Positions 21,385 to 31,459 of a DNA stretch of 64,000 nt are shown piece after piece. Numbering within the stretch: position 1 is the stretch's first letter; each line of letters begins with the position of its first letter. Origin of the DNA: Rhodocollybia butyracea (Eukaryota > Basidiomycota > Agaricomycetes > Agaricales > Omphalotaceae); the NCBI GenBank assembly GCA_015501585.1, contig JADNRY010000014.1, positions 124,001 through 188,000 of the forward strand, read 5' to 3'. The notes under the pieces were generated by a model. The model did not search any database. It was not told the origin of the DNA and worked only from the letters and a program-made list of their open reading frames with translations. A program made the position numbers and the translations under genes.

Positions 21385-22011
21385 ATGCCTCCAATCCACG
21401 AACCACCTTCCCGCAACCATCTCTTCTGGCTCCGCACCGCCCCTCACCCATCCACCCCCACCGCATCCAAATACGCCAACTGCTACCTCCGCCACCACGG
21501 CGGCGGCGTCGACGCTGTCATGGTCATGCCTAAACCACCTATATATCTTCGATCGCATATGGACGAAGACGGCAGAGTAGTCTTCATGTCGTGGAAACAT
21601 CCTGGACGGAGCTGGTGTCTCAATCTCGCGCTGGGTGGGCTTGGAACTGAGGGTGCACGGACGAAAATGAAGTGGCATGAGGCAGAGATTGTTGAGGCTA
21701 CCGAGGATGATCGGGATGGCACAACGTTAGCATCGGGAAAGGGTTTTGTTTTTAATGAGGCGATGGTCTCGGGAGAGCTAGTCACGGTGTTGAATGCGGG
21801 GGAAATTGAACTTGAAGGGGGAGGGCCGCAGTTTGGTGGGTGGATGGTATGCGAATGGAAGTGGGGGCATCCTCAATTGTTTTGGTTGCGCAAGAGCAAG
21901 GATGAAGGACTTGATGATGTCGAGTTGCCGCCGTTTTGTGAGAGGGTTGTGCTTGTGAAGGAAGCTTTACCTGAGGGTGTTCAGGATCAAGCCCCGGAGA
22001 ATCGTGTATGA
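21385..22011 (+). CDS. DUF7907-like protein
   Basis: Uninterrupted 208-codon gene from ATG 21385 to TGA 22011. No signal peptide is seen. The N-terminus MPPIHEPPSRNHLFWLRT is followed by NCYLRHHGGGVDAVMVMPKP and FMSWKHPGRSWCLNLALG. The C-terminal half has PQFGGWMVCEWKWGHPQLFW and PPFCERVVLV. The FGGW(M/L)VC-W-G-PQLFW pattern and the late single cysteine remind me of fungal DUF7907 proteins; this match is from memory and needs a profile search. Function unknown. It lies between SSP5 and SSP6 and is duplicated with the SSP units; the second copy is broken. Confidence 0.65.
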   Translation: MPPIHEPPSRNHLFWLRTAPHPSTPTASKYANCYLRHHGGGVDAVMVMPKPPIYLRSHMDEDGRVVFMSWKHPGRSWCLNLALGGLGTEGARTKMKWHEAEIVEATEDDRDGTTLASGKGFVFNEAMVSGELVTVLNAGEIELEGGGPQFGGWMVCEWKWGHPQLFWLRKSKDEGLDDVELPPFCERVVLVKEALPEGVQDQAPENRV

Positions 22012-22734
22012 CTGGTAGAATGATTTTTACTGCCTTGGTACATCGAACGAGATCATTTCTATATCTGACTGTCGATTATGAAAGAAGACTCAAACTCAAA
22101 GAGTCTCTTTGTAACTTTTATAGGACGCAAAAAATACTTAAAGTTGCCATACCATGCCACCATCGATGTGGTTTGTATTTTGGGTCAAAAAATTCCTAAA
22201 CCCTCAAATTGTGACAAGTAACTGTAGTGTGTCAGGAGGAAAAGGTGAAATATCAATCATCTAGCGGACTGAACACCGTTCTCGGAATTGAAACTTGATT
22301 TTACTAACACAGGAGGCTCCGAGGGACAGTGTGTAAAAGAGCGGGAGTGAAAGTAAATGGTGATATACATACTGTACTGTTACCGTTGTGGTCTCCTAGC
22401 TTAAATTTAGGTGGGTATTGCACAGGCGTTATTTGTGCCATTAAACTCAAAATGCCATCTATTTTCATGTTTGCTCATGTCAGTTCGGGATTTAATACGA
22501 TCAGAGATCCACCTTCTGCTGAGCCACCAACTCGGTTCTCAATGCAACCCATTGCAGATGAATCTTCATCAGAATACCCCTGACAAAACATAGGGCAACC
22601 TTCAAGAAGTGAATATAAGTAGCAGATAATCTCATGACTGGGGGGGCTCCGCAAGCGGCAAAGGGCCGAACCTTTTACTATTTAGCTCTAAGGTTAGGGT
22701 TGCCAAAACGGGACCGTGTTTGGAAATACTTTCA
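22012..22734. other. 3' region of the DUF7907-like gene
   Basis: Noncoding. It contains the segment catcagaatacccctgacaa (near 22568), which recurs at 34670 and 38313 and in shortened form near 28536. No gene seen. Confidence 0.4.
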
Positions 22735-23500
22735 TCTAGGCAATCATGGAAACAGCATTCCATATCTCCAAATATTTTCCCCTGTTCAGCAGCTGATCAG
22801 CCTACATTCTGAATGCAGATGAACGGCGACCATCTGGAACTTGTATGAATGCTACTTATCTCAGTCGAAAGTCATTAATCAAACAGTCTTGACTCCTAAC
22901 CCCTACCAATACTACTACATACTACTGACTGAATTGACAAAACTGACTCCTTGGATCGACAGCCCAAGTCAGTGCACTGCGCGATTCCCAACTCATAGTC
23001 AACGTTGCCTGATTAAATCATGGTATGACTTTTTGACTGACGGAAACAGTCAAGTCCAAGTCAAGTCAATGTACTGGCGTCTATCCACTTAATTCAGCAA
23101 CTGCCACGCCATCGCAGAATCGTGTTTCACAGGACTCGCAGTATTGGCTAATGTATAATACCATGAGGCCAAAAATGAATGGTCCAGCCACACCACTGGC
23201 TGTATAGCTTTGCCAATACTAACGCAACATTGGCTTATGACCCGGTATGTATTGGACCCCTAAGAGTATCGGACCCCTGGGAGATAATGATTTTACTAGA
23301 TGAGATTGAGTTTGACCGTCGGCGGTGTTCAAAAAGTCAGCTCTAGGACCATGTTGTGTACGTCCTTGTACATCGTACCCAGTTCTTTCCCATGGATTGA
23401 TGAACTATAACCAGAGCACAGCAGGAATACAGTGGTTGTGGCATTGTCAGCTTGTACAGGCGGTTATAGTATGTTCAACCAATCATATCTACTATAAGTC
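22735..23500 (+). repeat. Conserved SSP upstream block, copy 1 (SSP6)
   Basis: First of four related blocks of about 0.8-0.9 kb that precede SSP6, 7, 8 and 9. Shared words include cttatctcagtcgaaagtca, ctccttggatcgacagcc, attggctaatgtata and gttcaaaaagtcagctctagga. They have no coding potential, so the conservation reflects recent duplication, regulatory function, or both. Confidence 0.75.
23033..23053. promoter_or_regulatory. Inverted repeat TTGACTG-N7-CAGTCAA upstream of SSP6
   Basis: Perfect 7-bp arms around a 7-bp spacer (acggaaa), kept at the same place in all four upstream blocks, about 590 bp before the ATG. Candidate dimer-binding site; the factor is unknown. Confidence 0.5.
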
Positions 23501-23508
23501 CTTATAAA
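23479..23508 (+). promoter_or_regulatory. SSP6 core promoter: CCAAT and TATAAA
   Basis: CCAAT at 23479-23483 and TATAAA at 23503-23508, 113 bp before the ATG. Confidence 0.65.
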
Positions 23509-23620
23509 AAGTGACTTGGGGATGGAAATGTTTCAGTTCTGCTGGTTCAGTCCCTCACTCGAATATTTCAGCTTGCTGGTCAAATTGCACTCATCGAAAT
23601 ACTCCATACACTTCCTAAAT

Positions 23621-24432
23621 ATGCGCGCTGCCCTTCTCCTATTAATTCCCATAGCAAGCTTCATGCTTGCTGTGTGTATACCAGTGCCTCCAGTGGATGG
23701 TGAATATGTAGCCATAGCTCCGGCTGGCCCTGGTTACACAAGACCGCCAGATGGTGAAGGCACCAACCCGTCCCCGCAGAAGAAACTGGGCCGGAGACGG
23801 AGCTACCCACCGCGTGTAAGTGTTTACTGGTTAATCATCTACACCTAATACCCATATCTTGCCAGGCGGTGACCTTCATTAGAAACAAAGGAGACCCGGC
23901 GGGAATCGGCCCGCCCACTACTTTTGGTCCCGGCGTCACCTCAATCGGCTTCTCCAGAGGGCTCAATGATATCTTGGGCTCGGCTGAAAATCACTACATG
24001 GGTACATGGGAAGTATCGGGAGAGAAATGGGTTTATTTTAAGGCCACTGGTGAGGGGTGTAATCCATCATGTTTTGGGTGGTCAGCAACAGGACCTGAGA
24101 GAACGCTGGGAGGAACCGGGGAAAGTAGGTATTGGGGTGTTAGCCTAGGCGACCCGGCCAGGAACATCTTTACACCCAAGAACCCATTTCCAGGAGGCCC
24201 AAGTAACTATGCAAAAAAGAGGCGAGAAATATGGAACAGCCTTGTGGGGGAGTTTGAGAGAGGCCCCTTTATGAACCCGCCAGCTTCTCAGGCTCCTCCT
24301 GATCGAATGGCCATACCTCGTATCATGAATACTTCTGCTCCTCCTGGAAGTCCTGCTCCTGGCCAGGGTTCCGCTTCTGGCCAGGGTCCTGCTATTCTTC
24401 CTCCTCTTCGTCCGCGCCCAGGTGACCATTGA
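23621..24432 (+). CDS. SSP6: small secreted protein lacking the second intron
   Basis: Predicted 253 residues. There is one intron (23816-23865) and the exons sum to 762 bp. The signal peptide (MRAALLLLIPIASFM) is followed by a glycine/proline-rich linker ending in KKLGRRRSYPPR. The core reads WVYFKATGEGCNPSCFGWSA. Where other copies have a 47-69 bp intron after GW-A-G, this copy reads straight through (CFGWSATGPERTLGG to YWGVSLGDPARN), so the intron is precisely missing. The tail has GSPAPGQGSASGQGPAILPP, which resembles the repeat unit of SSP7. Function unknown. Confidence 0.75.
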
Positions 24433-25019
24433 GCGCATGTTTCTACTAGGCATAATAATATTTGTTGCTCCTTTGACATAATGACGAGATCAGCAAACCC
24501 TCCAGCCTTCTCCATTAAGTAACCAGACCATACTCAAAGACTGCTTAACCCGATGATTAAAACTCACGACATAGGAAGAAATAAGTATCCAATAAGATAA
24601 TGCACTAGACTCCAACAAACGTTTCTTTGATATTGTCTCCCGCGTCCTTGCCTTCTTGCCTTTTTGCCTCTGATGGTATCGTAAACCAGAACATCAAAGA
24701 CCTTGAGACTATCCCTTGTATCCAAGAATAAGCTGTATTCAATCTTTCGCTAACGACGTGTTGTGTTTTGCGGGAGGCGTGGAAAAAATTGTTAGTGTAG
24801 ACATAGAGAATGAGTTTGACGGGTGGGCATCCCTATAGTTGCGCTAATAATCTAACCCCTCACAGACGCCCTTCCCGTCAGCTTACATTGGCATCAACAC
24901 GACAACTCATGTCAATATAGCGAATTCATCCGAGTTGCTCTCGGAAACGACTCACGAGCAACATTAAAGTTTGAATCCGGGAATATGATTTTGTTGCAGC
25001 GCAAGCTCGACTTTTTTAA
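24433..25019. repeat. Conserved SSP downstream block, copy 1
   Basis: Noncoding block following SSP6 and repeated after SSP7, SSP8 and SSP9 (cataataatatttgttgctc, gacgagatcagcaaaccctc, ttgatattgtctcccgcgtc). It leads directly into the ankyrin-MYND fragments and so is part of the duplicated unit. Confidence 0.7.
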
Positions 25020-26130
25020 ATTTTAAGCAGAGGGTAATCCTACAAGCCAGATTGTGTTTATTTCGACTTTGATGACGAGTTGGTGTGTTGAATACATCAG
25101 GGCCCAGGGGTGTTCAAGTTGTGGTATCTGTCTTTGGGGAAACCGAGGCGTGCGCGCGCGATGCCGGCCATGGGCCCGGGATGCTAGTGAACGGTAAGGT
25201 GAAGGAGGGCTTGAGCATGACCGTTGTGGTGTAGTTGAAGGAGAGTGCATGTTTTTTGGGGGGAGGAACGGCCAGGTTTTTCCTGTGTGGTAAGGGGTAG
25301 TCAGTGGGAGAGGGGAAAGATGGAGATACTTAATCTGACATTCGAGTGAGCAGTACTATCTCTCAATTTACGCCTCGCACGACTCATCAGAGCTACATTA
25401 TCGTCTGCGATTTGTAAACACGCTCCACATCTCTGTACCACCCTCCTTAGGCAACGCCAGTTCACCTACTCGGTATTTCACCCATCCGGCAATCACAGCT
25501 GCGACTTAAGGACCACACATTGCGTAAATCTTTCTTGGAGTGATACCATCCGCCTTCATGATATCCAAATCCGCATCAAGCCCAATGAGAACGTCGATCC
25601 CAGTCACGTAACTCTGCGCATGAACACAGGAATGAGTGCAGTCACTCCATAACGGTTCTGGTGGTTTGGATTGGCGCCGTGTGTCAGAAAGACGCGAAGG
25701 AGGTTTGTGATTAGTTCTCTGTAACTTAACGGTGGTCCCGACGATATCATCAGAGCTCCAAGGCCAGTAACCAGATTTGCCTCGTTTGCTGGAAGTTGAG
25801 AGACTAGTTGATCCTGAAGTATAACTCGAGTGGGAATCATAAATGCACGAGGATTCAGCGCCGCGTACGGTGCCTGTCGCTCGACCAAGCTCGTGCTCAA
25901 ATGGAAGAGCATTCAAGTTGTGTACAACCGTGAAGAAACATTGGAGGAAGAGTCGCAGAGTTGTCCCCTCGACGAGCCTTGCATCGGATGAGAGTCTCTT
26001 TGCAGTCTTTGAAATTCTCGAAATTGAAACATGGTTGTATTGACACTGGAGCAGGAACAGAGCGTAAAAGAGCAACTTGGGGTGAAAGACTAAAGTAGAC
26101 GATGGCATGGTAGATGGCAACATACATGCT
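25020..26130 (-). pseudogene. Ankyrin-repeat/MYND-finger gene fragment A
   Basis: Minus-strand fragment. An ankyrin-type stretch (LLRVFLTHGANPNHQNRYGV, then DVLIGLDADLDIMKADGITP) is followed by an in-frame stop after AMCGP. Then VAAVIAGWVKYRVGELALP leads to a MYND-finger remnant whose cysteines are spread over two frames (RCGACLQIADDN, then IERYCSLEC-like). After it comes a proline/serine-rich tail with ASRAHG. Several frame changes make it a pseudogene. Upstream residues (CFNFENFKDCKETLIRC) are shared with fragments B and D. The complete parent gene is not in this window. Confidence 0.65.
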
Positions 26131-26249
26131 GTACAGTTGAGTGAAAGGTTTACATCAATGGTACCGGGGATGAAGAAGCAGAAGAAGAGGCGGCGTATGG
26201 AAGGGGAGGGGTATGGTGAAAAGGAGGAGGACGAGTAGGAGGGGAGGAC

Positions 26250-26460
26250 GAGTTCAAAGCCATCAATCGTCTCCTCTCATGATTACTGACGAGACCTGGC
26301 ATACCTCCAGAACCGGTTGAACCTCACCAAGACTTACCTCGTTTCAAAATCCCTGTTCCTTATCTCCCTCTTCATTTTCTCCTCGTATTCCAGATTCTCG
26401 TGGTTATCAACATACTCCGTATTGATATTATGCTGAGCGCTGAACGTTGCTCGGCCATTG
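26250..26460 (+). pseudogene. SSP 3'-end remnant
   Basis: Matches the proline-rich tail and 3' region of SSP5 (ctcctctcatgattactg, then gatattatgctgagcgctga; compare 20022-20195). It has no signal peptide or core domain. It marks a vanished SSP copy whose 5' part was replaced by ankyrin-MYND fragment A. Confidence 0.6.
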
Positions 26461-27670
26461 AGCCCGGCTTATGATCGCGTATACGTAACCGTATTTGTGT
26501 ATTGATGTTGCTGTCAGCAAGCCTCTTTTGACAACCTCGCCTTCGGCATCGTCAACAAAACGTCTTCGAACAACTCGACGCCCATTCCTTGTATCAAGAA
26601 AAAGCCACAGTGAGCGTTGACGTGGATGCTGGGCTGGTTATCCAGTCCGAAGATATGATTTCATTCCAGTTTTTTTGAAAAGAGGGTTTCGGGTTTTTTC
26701 AACGCTGGCGAACTTGAGGGCAGTAGAGCACAGGCTTTGAATATTTGAATTTGAGGACCTTGTGAGTAATTGTTTAATCGAGTTTACTTGGTCTGTCTGA
26801 GTTTTTTCGCTTTGTTTAGTTTCGTTCTTGCCTCGTCGTTCCTCGACATCAATTTTCATCCTCTTCTACAAATCCTAGATTCCTACTAGTAGCACAACCA
26901 TATACAATGATTCTACCTGTATCCCACCATGTCCACCGATATATTGATCATCTCATTTCCTTCATTTCCCTACCGCTTGTTTCAATGCCTTCAAGTTGGC
27001 TTGCATTCTTTTTACAACTCCCATTTGTATGACCATAAACATTCGGACCCGTAGATGTCCCCCCTCCCAACCCGGTAGTCTACTCTTTTCTTCTCATCCC
27101 AACTTCGCCGGAACTCACGCGACAACTCGTCGTTCTTTCAGGATCGTTCTTGGTTTTGCGTCTACCATATAGGTCTTGGTAAGTCACGCTTTCTGCTGTT
27201 TGATTCGATCGAAATTCAATATTCAGGTTACAGCAGGCCTCAATGAAGGAAGCCATATCATCATCTTTATCCTGTGTCTATTATCCACCGGTGATGTTGC
27301 TATTCACGTCCTTTCAAAGTGTTGTTCCTTCGAGTTGATTTGAAAAGCGGGGCGATCCAGTGGATCAGTGAATGCTTCATACTTCATGATCAAGTCGCCT
27401 CTTGATAATTCTCTATCTTTCGAGTCCTCTCGATAGTCTCTCTATCTTCTGAATACATACTATACTCTTCGAACTCCATTTGAGTGAAGATGATGACAAA
27501 CGAGGGATATCGTCGTGTTCTCACACAGACCTTCTGACTACGCACCTTTCTTCTTACCACCACACGCTCATAAAGCACCAGTACGCCTTCTTACTCCTCT
27601 CAATCCCTCCTATATCGACTCACCGTTCCTTCCACCAGGTACACAACTCTGTCAAATTTCTTCTCTCCAA
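26461..27670. other. Intergenic upstream of the broken DUF7907-like copy
   Basis: Counterpart of 20300-21384 with indels. No gene recognised. Confidence 0.4.
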
Positions 27671-28232
27671 ATGCCTCCAATCCACGAACCACCTTCCCGC
27701 AACCATCTCTTCTGGCTCCGCACCCACCACAACCAAATACGCCAACTGCTACCTCCGCCACCATGGCGGCGGCGTCGACGCTATCATGGTCATGTCTAAA
27801 CCACCTATATATCTTCAATAACACCCTGGACGGAGCTGGTGTCTCGATCTCGCGCTGGGTGGGCTTGGTACTGGTGCAAGGACGAAGATGAGGTGGCATG
27901 AGGCAGAGATTGTCGAGGCCGCCGAGGATGACCGGGACGGCACAACGTTAGCACCGGGAAAGGGTTCTGTTTTCGATGAGGCGATGGTCTCGGGAGAGCT
28001 AGTCACGGTGTTGAATGCAGGGGAAATTGAAGAGAGAGGGGGAGGGCCGCAATTTGGTGGGTGGATGGTATGCGAATGGAAGTGGGGGCATCCTCAATTG
28101 TTTTGGTTGCGCAAGAGCAAGGACGAAGGACTTGATGATGTCAAGTTGCCGCCATTTTGTGAGAGGGTTGTGCTTGTGAAGGAAGCTTTACCTGAGGGTG
28201 TTCAGGATCAAGCCCCGGAGAATCGTGTATGA
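27671..28232 (+). pseudogene. Broken second copy of the DUF7907-like gene
   Basis: Same start (MPPIHEPPSRNHLFWLRT) as the gene at 21385, but a deletion after the codons for LRT (cccaccacaaccaa against cgcccctcacccatcc...) shifts the frame. Further on PPIYLQ is followed directly by a TAA stop, with about 45 bp missing that encode SHMDEDGRVVFMSWKH in the intact copy. The second half (HEAEIVEAAEDDRDGTT to the C-terminus) is open and about 95 percent identical by eye. A recent pseudogene. Confidence 0.82.
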
Positions 28233-28599
28233 CTGGTAGAATGATCTTTACTGCCTTGGTACATCAAACGAAATCATTTTTATATATCCGACTGTCGATT
28301 ATGAGCGAAGACTCATCAAACTCACCCGAGGAAGTAAGAGTCTCTTTACAACTTTTTATAGGATGCGAAAATACTTAACCTTGCCATAAGTACAGCTTGA
28401 AAATCAATGCCATCATCGATGAGGTTTAGTATTTCTGGTCAAAAAATCCTACCCACAAATTGCGGCAACTGTAGCGACGTTTGTCAAGAGGAAAAGCAGT
28501 GAAACAATCCTCATCTAGCGACTGAACACTGTTCATCAGACCCCTGACAAAACATAGGGCGGTGAATATATTATAAAGCAAATAGTCTTGATTCTTCAA

Positions 28600-29352
28600 C
28601 AGCGTTCCATACCTCCAAACATCTTTCCTCTGTTCAACAGCTGATCAGCCTACATTCTAAATTCAAATGAACGGCGACCATCTGGAACTTGCATGAATGC
28701 TACTTATCTCAGTCGAAAGTCATTAATCAAACATTATCAACTCCTAACCCCTACCAGTACTAAGCACTACATACTACTGATTGGAAGTCATACTGGATTG
28801 ACAAAACTGACTTCTTGGATCGACAGCCAAGTCAGTGCACTGCGCGATCCCCAACTCATAGTCAACGCCGCTAGATTAAATCATGACATGACTTTTTGAC
28901 TGACGGAAACAGTCAAGTTAGTGCACTGGCGTCTATTCACTTACTGTAATTCAGCAACTGCCACACCATCGTAGAATCGTGTTTCACTGTACTCACAGTA
29001 TTGGCTAATGTATACTGCCATGAGGCCAAAAATGAATGGTCCAGTCATAAATGACTGGATAGCTTTGCCAATGGCTCATGGCCCAGTATCGGACCCCTGA
29101 GAGATGATGATTTTACTGTCACATCAATATGAGATAGAGTTTGACCGTCGGCCGTGTTCAAAAATTCAGCTCTAGGACCATGTTGTGTATGTCCTTGTAC
29201 ATCGCAGTGCCCAGTTCATTCCCGGGGATTGATGAACTATAACCAGAGCACAGCAGGAATAGAGTGGGAATCAGTGTGACATTCAAGTCAACTTGTCATT
29301 AGTATGCAGGCGGTTATAGTATGTTCAGCCGATCATATCTACTACAGGTCCT
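28600..29352 (+). repeat. Conserved SSP upstream block, copy 2 (SSP7)
   Basis: Second of the four related upstream blocks, with the same order of landmarks as 22735-23500. Confidence 0.75.
28896..28916. promoter_or_regulatory. Inverted repeat TTGACTG-N7-CAGTCAA upstream of SSP7
   Basis: Identical arms and spacer (acggaaa) to the SSP6 site. Confidence 0.5.
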
Positions 29353-29358
29353 TATAAA
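29353..29358 (+). promoter_or_regulatory. SSP7 TATA box
   Basis: TATAAA in cttataaaaag, 117 bp before the ATG. The upstream CCAAT is mutated to CCGAT. Confidence 0.55.
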
Positions 29359-29474
29359 AAGTAACTTGTGGATGGAACTGTTCCAGTAGATCCTGCCGGT
29401 TCAGTCTCTCCTCACTCAAATACAGCTTGCTGGTCAAGCTGCATTGCTTGAAATACTTCATACAAACTCCAAAA

Positions 29475-30376
29475 ATGCGCTCTGCTCTACTTTTCTATTT
29501 ACTCATAGCTAGCTCTTTGCTTGCTGTGTGTATACCAATGCCAGCCAACAAAATCAGGCCCAGAACAGGGCCGCCCACCGGGGCACCAGGTAAAAGAACA
29601 GCCATCGAGTCACCTGAGGGGCAACCAGCACCAAACAAGGCTGAGCCACCAATTGATATAACTATCCGCGTGAGTGTTCAATAGCTAAACATTTATACCT
29701 AATACCCACATATTGCCAGGCTCTTGGTCAGGGTCGTGCACCCGTAGCTCAGATGTCTGTTCTTGATCATCCTGGAAGTCCTGGTCATGCACCTGTAGCT
29801 CAGATGTCTCTTCCTGATCATCCTGGAAGTCCTGGTCGTGCACCTGTAGCTCAGATGTCTGTTCTTGATCATCCTGGAAGTCCTGGTCGTGCACCCATAG
29901 CTCAGATGTCTGTTCTTGATCATCCTGGAAGTCCTGGTCGTGCACCCATAGCTCAGATGTCTGTTCTTGATTATCCTGGAAGTCCTGGTCATGCACCCGT
30001 AGCTCAGATGTCTCTTCCTGATCATCCTGGAAGTCCTGGTCGTGCACCTGTAGCTCAGATGTCTGTTCTTGATCATCCTGGAAGTCCTGGTCGTGCACCC
30101 GTAGCTCAGATGTTTGTCCTTGATCATCCTGGAAGTCCTGGTCATGCACCCATAGCTCAGATGTCTGTTCTTGATTATCCTGGAAGTCCTGGTCGTGCAC
30201 CCGTAGCTCAGATGTCTGTTCTTGATCATCCTGGAAGTCCTGGTCGTGCACCCATAGCTCAGATGTCTGTCCTTGATCATCCTGGAAGTCCTGGTCGTGC
30301 ACCTGTAGCTCAGATGTCTCTTCCTGATCAGATGTCTGTTCTTGATTATCCTGGAAGTCCTGGTCGTGCACCCTAG
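29475..30376 (+). CDS. SSP7: signal peptide fused to a 17-residue repeat protein
   Basis: Predicted 283 residues. Exon 1 is 29475-29669 (signal peptide MRSALLFYLLIASSL, then a basic linker with GKRTAIE) and the intron is 29670-29719. Exon 2 starts in the family's usual phase but, instead of the VTFI core domain, reads ALGQGRAPVAQ and then repeats of MSVLDHPGSPGRAPVAQ. The frame ends at TAG 30374-30376, where one G is missing from unit 12 (caccctagctc against cacccgtagctc). The remaining repeats continue in another frame to a family-like end (GSPAPGHGPAYPHD, stop 30922-30924). The repeat resembles the GSPAPGQG tail of SSP6, so I infer that a tail segment was amplified while the domain was lost. 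The product would be extracellular and proline-rich. Confidence 0.65.
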
Positions 30377-30905
30377 CTCAGATGTCTCTTTCTGATCATC
30401 CTGGAAGTCCTGCTCGTGCACCTGTAGCTCAGATGTCTGTTCTTGATCATCCTGGAAGTCCTGGTCGTGCACCTGTAGCTCAGATGTCTCTTCCTGATCA
30501 GATGTCTGTTCTTGATTATCCTGGAAGTCCTGGTCGTGCACCCGTAGCTCAGATGTCTGTCCTTGATCATCCTGGAAGTCCTGGTCGTGCACCCGTAGCT
30601 CAGATGTCTGTTCTTGATCATCCTGGAAGTCCTGCTCATGCACCCATAGCTCAGATGTCTGTCCTTGATCATCCTGGAAGTCCTGCTCATGCACCCATAG
30701 CTCAGATGTCTGTTCTTGATCATCCTGGAAGTCCTGGTCATGCACCCATAGCTCAGATGTCTGTTCTTGATCATCCTGGAAGTCCTGGTCGTGCACCCAT
30801 AGCTCAGATGTCTGTTCTTGATCATCCTGGAAGTCCTGGTCGTGCACCCGTAGCTCAGATGTCTCTTCTTGATCATCCTGGAAGTCCTGCTCCTGGGCAC
30901 GGTCC
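29733..30905 (+). repeat. 51-bp coding minisatellite in SSP7
   Basis: About 22 full units of 51 bp (17 codons, consensus MSVLDHPGSPGRAPVAQ) plus two 18-bp partial units (MSLPDQ near 30323 and 30494). Variable positions are V/I before AQ, H/Y in LDHP, R/H after PG, and VL/LP. The same composite (full unit, MSLPDQ, then a Y-type unit) occurs twice, which shows a higher-order duplication. There is one single-base deletion (30371-30373). Because 51 is divisible by three, several frames on both strands are open throughout. Confidence 0.9.
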
Positions 30906-30924
30906 TGCTTATCCTCATGATTAA

Positions 30925-31459
30925 TCCATCTATATCCCACATGCTCATTGAGGGCTTGTTTCTACTAGGCATAATAATATTTGTTGCTCCCACGACATAA
31001 TGACGAGATCAGCAAACCCTCTGGTCTTCTCCATTAAGTAACCAGACCATGCTCAAAGACTGGTTAACCCAAGGTTAACCCAATGATTAGAACTCACGGC
31101 ATAGGAAGAAATAAGTATCCAATAAGGTAATGCACTAAACGTTTCTTTGATATTGTCTCCCGCGTCCTCGCCTTCTTGCCTCTGATGGTATCGTAAACCA
31201 GAACATCAAAGATCTTGAGACTGTCCGTTGTATCTAAGAATAAGCCGTAGTGAGTATTATCCAGTCTTTGGCAAACGACGTGTTGTGTTTTGCGGGAGGC
31301 GTTATTGTTAGTGTAGACAGAGAACGAGTGGGCATCCCTATCGTTCCGCTAATCATATAACCCCTCACAGACTCCCTTCCCGTCAGCTTACATTGGTGAA
31401 TTCATCGCTCTCGGGAACGAGCGACATTGAATTTTGATGAATTCACGAATATAATTTTG
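30925..31459. repeat. Conserved SSP downstream block, copy 2
   Basis: Matches 24433-25019 (cataataatatttgttgctc, ttaacccaatgattagaact). Noncoding. Confidence 0.7.

Larger units (their letters stand above)
20460..23620. repeat. Segmental duplication copy 1 (DUF7907-like gene plus SSP upstream block)
   Basis: Colinear with 26540-29474. Landmarks are gtatcaagaaaa...gtgagcgttgac (20515 and 26595), ggggcatcctcaattgtttt (21866 and 28085), and the upstream block leading to SSP6 and SSP7. Divergence is moderate and there are several deletions in copy 2. Confidence 0.8.
26540..29474. repeat. Segmental duplication copy 2 (broken DUF7907-like gene plus SSP upstream block)
   Basis: Colinear with 20460-23620. 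It ends at the SSP7 start codon. Confidence 0.8.

Noticed and set aside
29733..30905. tRNA A-box-like string tagctcagatg in every repeat unit (cacccgtagctcag)
   Set aside because: No matching B box, no cloverleaf with an anticodon arm, and the string is explained as the codons for VAQM in the protein repeat.
29699..30940. 413-codon open frame antisense to the SSP7 minisatellite (HDQDFQDDQEQTSEL-type repeats)
   Set aside because: The repeat unit is 51 bp, so any frame free of stops in one unit stays open across the array. The sense frame has a signal peptide and family splice context; the antisense one has neither.
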